A stretch of 8,656 nucleotides of DNA from Candidatus Delongbacteria bacterium (GTDB taxonomy: Bacteria; UBA4055): NCBI GenBank assembly GCA_028702975.1, contig JAQVNT010000059.1:1-8656 (forward strand), written 5' to 3'. How positions within the stretch are numbered: position 1 is the stretch's first letter; each line of letters begins with the position of its first letter. The notes beneath the pieces were generated by a model that did no database searches, was not told the origin of the DNA, and was given only the letters and a program-made list of their open reading frames with translations. Made by a program: the position numbers and the translations under genes. Below are positions 5,515 through 8,656 of this stretch, in pieces.

Positions 5515-6345
5515 TTACTTCAGTTCCGCTTTCATTATTTCGATTGTTTCTAATATAAACCTAGATTGGACTATTGTAGCTACTGATAGCTTCGTTTTAA
5601 CAATTTTTTCTTCATACATTGAAATTATATGTTCTTGTTGAAAAGTCTCTTCGCTTACCAATCCCATTATAAAATTATACTCTGTCAAATCTATGAATTT
5701 CTTCTTGATGCGAGAGTCTTGAGAGAAAACAACGGGCCCGCCACTATTGCCTTGAAATATTTCAATATCTAGAAAAAATGTTTTATAAACATCGCTCGGT
5801 ATAATCGGATAAGATGCTATCCTACCGCTTCTCAACAAGGGGAATCCTGCGTTATTATATTCGAATCCAAGAGGATACCCATAAGTAAAAACTTCATCCC
5901 CAGGATTGATTGCAGCAGCCTCAATAAGTTTGTCAGTAGCAAAAACATCCGTGAATAACATGTCTGTTTTAATATCTGCAGGATAAGGAATATTGATAAC
6001 TGCAACATCTTCTGTTGGATGCGAGTAATAAAGATTTTTTCCATTATTTCTTATTTGAATACGATGCGTTCGCTTATAAAATACATCACCTCTTTTTTCT
6101 CTGAGATACAAAACTGCGTAATCTGTTTTTATGCCATCAAAAACATGTCTAGCTGTAACAATAGTGAAATAATACATTTCAGGATTAGATTCCAAAGGTA
6201 CCCCTACAAGAAATGCAGTTCCAATATAGCCGTCTTCGCCTTGAATCTTAAATGTCGAGTTCATTACTTTTGTGTTAAAATCCCTTAAATCTTCAGCTAT
6301 AACTGCGGCAAACAAACAAATTATAGCAATAAAAAAATTTCTCAT
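5515..6345 (-). CDS. Exported trypsin-like serine protease (S1/HtrA-like fold)
   Basis: 276 residues. Residues 1-17 are a signal peptide (Phe/Ile/Leu-rich, ending Val-Ile-Ala), so the protein is probably periplasmic or secreted. The catalytic triad of the chymotrypsin fold is intact: His67 in 'VTARHVFDG', Asp113 in 'TEDVAVINI' and Ser201 in 'QGNSGGPV'. 'GDEVFTYGYPLG' at 149-160 is typical of HtrA-like and Shedu-unrelated bacterial trypsin-fold proteases. After the catalytic domain comes a helical tail (residues about 235-276) with no PDZ domain. The start lies 3 bp after the nuclease stop, with AAGGGA inside the nuclease's last codons. A trypsin-like protease exported from a nuclease operon is unusual. 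It may act on a periplasmic target after infection or process an envelope component (inference). Confidence 0.9.
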   Translation of the reverse strand: MRNFFIAIICLFAAVIAEDLRDFNTKVMNSTFKIQGEDGYIGTAFLVGVPLESNPEMYYFTIVTARHVFDGIKTDYAVLYLREKRGDVFYKRTHRIQIRNNGKNLYYSHPTEDVAVINIPYPADIKTDMLFTDVFATDKLIEAAAINPGDEVFTYGYPLGFEYNNAGFPLLRSGRIASYPIIPSDVYKTFFLDIEIFQGNSGGPVVFSQDSRIKKKFIDLTEYNFIMGLVSEETFQQEHIISMYEEKIVKTKLSVATIVQSRFILETIEIMKAELK

Positions 6346-6348
6346 TCT

Positions 6349-7458
6349 TTAATTCCCTTTTTCAATTATAAATCTAGCTCTTTCATAAAGCTCATCGTAG
6401 GTAATTATTTCTGGATTCATTGTATTTCTCCTAAAGCTTGCAAAGCAACTTGCAATGCTTTCATTTCTACTAACTTCTTCTAGATTGCCAATAACAAGAA
6501 TACCTTTAGGTTCAATAGTAAAAATACTTTTTTTCTCTAAATCTCTAATGTTTTCAGCATTTTGTGAGTTCAAAGCCCAAGTTCTGCTATTCACTTGAAT
6601 TTGTGAAATTGCGCCTAGAAGATCAGCACTTAAAAGCCATGAATCGTTTCTATATATTTTCGGATTGCCTAATTTGTTATAAGACAACAATTTGGTAGCC
6701 GGTGTTTTAATCTCAACAAGTACTGTAAATTTTGAATCACCGTAGGTATTCATTAGACTATCACCCTTTTGGCTGCCTTTACCTGTATAATTCTTGCCTC
6801 CATAATCTGGTTGATCTTTGAGTAAGTCTAAAAATTGATAATTTAAGCCATACCCAAATATCCATGTGTTTGCCTTGAAGAAGTCCTGCCAAAAGGCTTC
6901 GTCTCCATTGTCTCTTTCAAGATTTTCTTTAAAAATATCTAAGGCTTTTTTTCTATCAATTTGTATTCTTGCTAAAGAAAATTTCGTAGCTAAATCAGGA
7001 TTTCTGTCGTTGAGTTCTTGCCAAACTTCTTCTGTATAATTCCCTGATATCAATCCTTCAATAATTGTTTTCCTGCTGCTGTTAATTTTTATAATTTCAT
7101 TCGCTTCAGCTACAGTAAAATCTTTTGTTCCAAACTCAATTCCTTTTTCTTTAACAAGCGCGTATAACTTTGAAAGATGGTCGTAAACTACTCTTGTATT
7201 ATGGCTATTAAGGTCAATTCGGACTCCTTCTCCGCCTTTTAAAGAACTTAATGGCATTGATTTAACATCTTCCCATTCATCATTCCCCTTTTTCCTTTGA
7301 TGAACTATTGTAATACCTACTGTTTCTCCGATATCTCTTTTTTTATCGTTCAAATCTACACAAAGAACTTTCCTTGTATTCCCTGTAGCCTCAATAACAA
7401 TTGGATCTGGCAGTATCGCTGAATTGGGAGAAGTGCTTTTTGTTTTATAATTATCCAA
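6349..7458 (-). CDS. sduA: Shedu-family immune nuclease (SduA, DUF4263 PD-(D/E)XK)
   Basis: 369 residues. The C-terminal half (about 175-365) matches the Shedu nuclease core: 'EAFWQDFFKANTWIFGYG' at 187-204, Asp233 in 'KGDSLMN', 'LVEIKTPATKLL' at 247-258 giving the Glu249-x-Lys251 of a PD-(D/E)XK active site, 'LLGAISQIQVN' (Gln286), 'GILVIGN' and a C-terminal 'TYDELYERARFIIE'. The N-terminal 170 residues are the part that varies in this family and probably acts as sensor; no named domain was recognised there. The start is TTG at 7458, chosen because GAGGA lies 7 bases before it and a stop lies four codons upstream. Shedu proteins protect bacteria from phages by cutting DNA. Base composition is visibly AT-rich beside the restriction gene at 8230, suggesting a separate origin. 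Cytoplasmic. Confidence 0.87.
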   Translation of the reverse strand: MDNYKTKSTSPNSAILPDPIVIEATGNTRKVLCVDLNDKKRDIGETVGITIVHQRKKGNDEWEDVKSMPLSSLKGGEGVRIDLNSHNTRVVYDHLSKLYALVKEKGIEFGTKDFTVAEANEIIKINSSRKTIIEGLISGNYTEEVWQELNDRNPDLATKFSLARIQIDRKKALDIFKENLERDNGDEAFWQDFFKANTWIFGYGLNYQFLDLLKDQPDYGGKNYTGKGSQKGDSLMNTYGDSKFTVLVEIKTPATKLLSYNKLGNPKIYRNDSWLLSADLLGAISQIQVNSRTWALNSQNAENIRDLEKKSIFTIEPKGILVIGNLEEVSRNESIASCFASFRRNTMNPEIITYDELYERARFIIEKGN

Positions 7459-7468
7459 ATAATATTCC

Positions 7469-7660
7469 TCAATTTAAAATTTTGTGATTTTCAAGTTCAA
7501 TTATAATTTCACCTTTTTGATGCGTTATTATGTGACGAGAATTACACTTTGAACACATAAAAATATGTCTATTACTTGTTAAGTCTCTCTTTTCTATGTT
7601 ACCACATTCTAAACACTTTATTTTGATATCCTTTAAAAAATCATCCATTGTCAGTTTCAT
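7469..7660 (-). CDS. 63-aa zinc-ribbon protein of the Shedu operon
   Basis: 63 residues with two CxxC knuckles (Cys16-x2-Cys19 and Cys36-x2-Cys39) spaced as in a zinc ribbon. A short strand-rich tail follows ('HIITHQKGEIIIELENH'). No signal peptide, so cytoplasmic. AAGGAG lies 10 bases before the ATG, the strongest ribosome-binding site of the operon's larger genes. Its stop lies 10 bp before the nuclease's TTG. Zinc ribbons of this size bind nucleic acid or act as adaptor subunits, so it may deliver the Shedu nuclease to a target or regulate the operon (inference). The family is not recognised beyond the fold. Confidence 0.8.
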   Translation of the reverse strand: MKLTMDDFLKDIKIKCLECGNIEKRDLTSNRHIFMCSKCNSRHIITHQKGEIIIELENHKILN

Positions 7661-7700
7661 CTTTTTTGCTCTCCTTGAATTATTTTACAATTTTCTAAAT

Positions 7701-7730
7701 ATATTACAGGACTACAGTAACTCACACAAA
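7701..7730 (-). promoter_or_regulatory. Weak internal promoter before the zinc-ribbon gene
   Basis: On the minus strand TTTGTG (7725-7730) and TAATAT (7701-7706) are 18 bp apart, about 40 bp before the zinc-ribbon start. The -35 match is poor. It overlaps the 3' arm of the long inverted repeat at 7707-7717, so folding or protein binding there could affect it. Confidence 0.3.
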
Positions 7731-7967
7731 TTACTTTTTTGAAGGTTTGTTAGGTGTTGAACGATAGTGCTCAGGCACTCTAACTTTCCTCTCGCCAGAA
7801 TTTCTGGTGTGAGCAGGTACATGTACTATTTTGTTCCCGTTATTGGTCTTTGCCATTGGGATCTCCTATTTAAGGATTTTCGGTTTAGCCGAATCTACTT
7901 GAGACAGATATTACCTCGTGCCGTTTCAAGGTTATCTGTCATGTAGACACAAAATGCTGTAGTCCTG
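7707..7967 (-). other. Highly structured leader RNA enclosing a small gene
   Basis: The ends are an 11-bp perfect inverted repeat (CAGGACTACAG at 7707-7717, its reverse complement at 7957-7967). Inside are several stems: 7903-7910 with 7933-7940 (8 bp, GACAGATA) extended by 7913-7918 with 7927-7932 (6 bp including one G-U) around an 8-base loop, giving 14 pairs with a 2-base bulge; 7879-7883 with 7889-7893 (TTCGG); 7795-7800 with 7802-7807 (CCAGAA); 7766-7770 with 7775-7779 (AGTGC); and a 10-bp palindrome at 7817-7826. A closed RNA of about 261 nt is therefore possible, read from the promoter at 7991-8019. It also encodes the 41-aa protein at 7731-7856. It could be a regulatory leader, a non-coding RNA or both. 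Confidence 0.5.
7731..7856 (-). CDS. 41-aa basic protein at the head of the Shedu operon
   Basis: A small gene with ATG at 7856, AGGAG six bases upstream (7863-7867) and a TAA at 7731-7733. The product is very basic and hydrophilic, with the motif 'VHVPAHTRNSGERKVRVPEH' followed by Tyr-Arg-Ser-Thr and a Lys-rich end. This resembles the 'V-x-V-x2-H-x-R-x2-G' pattern of small bacterial proteins of unknown function; I recognise the pattern, not a named family. No signal peptide or membrane segment. It lies 70 bp before the zinc-ribbon gene and shares its direction and probably its promoter (7991-8019). It might bind nucleic acid, act as a leader peptide or be an antitoxin-like partner; none of these is shown. 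The strong ribosome-binding site argues that it is translated. Confidence 0.65.
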   Translation of the reverse strand: MAKTNNGNKIVHVPAHTRNSGERKVRVPEHYRSTPNKPSKK

Positions 7968-7990
7968 TTCTATTTCAATAACACATCTTA

Positions 7991-8019
7991 AATATAATAA
8001 AATTCAACTCCCAAAACAA
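7991..8019 (-). promoter_or_regulatory. Main promoter of the Shedu operon
   Basis: On the minus strand TTGTTT (8014-8019) and TATATT (7991-7996) are exactly 17 bp apart in AT-rich DNA. Transcription would start near 7984, about 128 bases before the 41-aa gene, so the whole structured region 7707-7967 would be in the leader. A 13-bp dyad (8028-8040) lies just upstream of the -35 element and is a plausible operator or activator site. Confidence 0.55.
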
Positions 8020-8027
8020 GAAAAAAC

Positions 8028-8072
8028 ACAACATATTGTGGTTTAGTGTTTTCCCACATACAACATATTGTG
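8028..8072. repeat. Two 13-bp direct repeats, each a dyad (operator candidates)
   Basis: ACAACATATTGTG occurs at 8028-8040 and again, identical, at 8060-8072. The start-to-start distance is 32 bp, about three helical turns. Each copy is itself an inverted repeat (ACAA, 4-base centre, TTGT). One copy abuts the -35 region of the promoter at 7991-8019. This is the usual layout of a pair of binding sites for a dimeric regulator. Confidence 0.6.
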
Positions 8073-8229
8073 TTTATGCCTACTCGGCAGCTTACTTACC
8101 TGTATGAATACTTGTTATAATTAATGTTAATTCGTCATATCATTCATAATATATATTACATACACGATTAATACTATGTTCATAACCGACAGTGAGGAAT
8201 TTAGCACATTTTTATAAATCTTACCCATC
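8073..8229. other. AT-rich intergenic region, no gene seen
   Basis: Part of the 373-bp stretch between the restriction gene and the 41-aa gene. It holds a 12-bp AT palindrome at 8147-8158 and a weak 4-bp GC hairpin near 8077-8089. No convincing terminator follows the restriction gene's stop at 8230, and no open frame with a ribosome-binding site was found on either strand. Confidence 0.5.
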
Positions 8230-8656
8230 CTACTCCACCTCCACTTTATCCACTTCCTTCATGATCCTGTCCGTCTCGGTGAGCGCGACGATGATCTTCT
8301 GATAATGCAGAATGTCGTCGAATTCCAGTTTGCGTCCTTTGCGGTCTTTTAGCCATTTCTGGGCGGGTTGATATCCGCCGATATAGAAATTCCACGCTAC
8401 TTCGGTAACATTAGCAAAATGCTGCGTATCGTTGATGTAAACTTTACCGTCCTGATATTTGATCTTATTCACAACATTGTCACCGTCAGCGGGATATTTT
8501 GTGATGTATTTTTCAACTGCGGGGCTTTCGAGCAGGTGGATCTGCCTTAACTCGCCACCGAGCCTGACCAGCTTCCAAAAGGTCTCTTTATCCTTTGGAT
8601 ACGGCACTCTCGGGAAATCTATTTTGAGGAATTCCTTATATTTTTCGCGGTAGGTC
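8230..8656 (-). CDS. C-terminal end of a type ISP-like restriction-modification enzyme (5' part beyond window)
   Basis: The frame is open from the right edge to a TAG at 8230-8232, giving 141 residues. Although a GTG at 8607 could be read as a start, the residues before it ('YREKYKEFLKIDFPR') are in frame and belong to the same conserved region, so the gene begins outside the window. The sequence 'FWKLVRLGGELRQIHLLES', 'YITKYPADGDN', 'VAWNFYIGGYQPAQKWLKDR' and 'LEFDDILHYQKIIVALTETD' is the conserved C-terminus of the type ISP/LlaBIII-like group, single-chain enzymes with helicase-nuclease, adenine methylase and target-recognition parts. The tail belongs to the target-recognition region. Base composition is nearer half G+C than the Shedu operon. 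It marks the island as defence-related. The full enzyme cannot be judged from this part. Confidence 0.88.
   Translation of the reverse strand, partial: TYREKYKEFLKIDFPRVPYPKDKETFWKLVRLGGELRQIHLLESPAVEKYITKYPADGDNVVNKIKYQDGKVYINDTQHFANVTEVAWNFYIGGYQPAQKWLKDRKGRKLEFDDILHYQKIIVALTETDRIMKEVDKVEVE

Noticed and set aside
7707..7967. Small transposable element with 11-bp terminal inverted repeats
   Set aside because: No target-site duplication flanks the repeats and the interior encodes a gene with a strong ribosome-binding site. A structured leader explains it better, though a MITE is not fully excluded.
7707..7967. Retron non-coding RNA
   Set aside because: There is a closing repeat and hairpins but no reverse transcriptase gene anywhere in the window.
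8093..8121. Plus-strand promoter with TATAAT at 8116-8121
   Set aside because: The -35 match is poor and no plus-strand gene follows; the region is simply AT-rich.
8230..8607. Independent 125-aa gene starting at GTG 8607
   Set aside because: The frame stays open to the window edge and the upstream residues belong to the same conserved restriction-enzyme region, so this is a partial large gene.

Overview
All protein genes recognised here lie on the minus strand, so transcription runs from high to low coordinates. The window looks like a chromosomal defence/accessory island in a Gram-negative-type bacterium. Shine-Dalgarno-like sites precede most starts. Two small secreted proteins share an N-terminal 'KL-x-I-x-Y-x-NDG' segment, one followed by a fibronectin type III domain and the other by a formylglycine-generating-enzyme-like (SUMF1) domain. 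Such proteins are typical of FCB-group candidate phyla such as Cloacimonadota or Delongbacteria. That assignment is an inference from style and is low confidence. No rRNA, tRNA, CRISPR array, transposase or integrase was found.

Layout in transcription order (right to left). (1) 8656-8230: the C-terminal end of a type ISP-like restriction-modification enzyme, cut by the window edge. (2) 8229-7968: an AT-rich control region with two 13-bp dyad repeats next to a good sigma70-like promoter. (3) 7967-5018: a tightly packed operon. It begins with a structured leader carrying a 41-aa basic protein, followed by a 63-aa zinc-ribbon protein, a Shedu-family (SduA/DUF4263) nuclease, an exported trypsin-like protease with an intact His/Asp/Ser triad, and a small membrane-anchored protein. 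The last four genes are separated by 10, 3 and 2 bp. This is the best candidate for an undescribed multi-gene defence system, since Shedu is known mainly as a single-gene nuclease system. (4) 4987-1: three copies of an ORF6N-domain module (copy 3 at 4901-4023, copy 2 at 2926-2303, copy 1 at 741 to the left edge), interleaved with dinD and with the secreted fn3/SUMF1 pair. Copies 1 and 3 fuse an ORF6N DNA-binding domain to a PLD-like C-terminal domain and share a conserved leader carrying an inverted repeat. Copy 2 is a decaying pseudogene: its ATG is destroyed, its leader palindrome has eroded, and its 3' third is replaced by the promoter of the fn3/SUMF1 cassette.

The most unexpected signal is at DNA level. 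Each ORF6N copy carries a palindrome inside its coding sequence at the same codons (the Ser-Gln-x-Ala/Val motif). The sequences differ between copies but keep base pairing through matched changes on both arms. dinD carries a comparable 28-bp palindrome with perfect 13-bp arms inside its BRO-N domain. Paired substitutions suggest the palindromes themselves are selected, or maintained by a templated mutation process, rather than being by-products of the protein sequence.

How the genes may work together (inference): the type ISP enzyme and the Shedu operon would be anti-phage functions; DinD and the ORF6N proteins are DNA-damage or DNA-binding factors often found near restriction systems; the fn3/SUMF1 pair looks like an unrelated cassette that landed in ORF6N copy 2.
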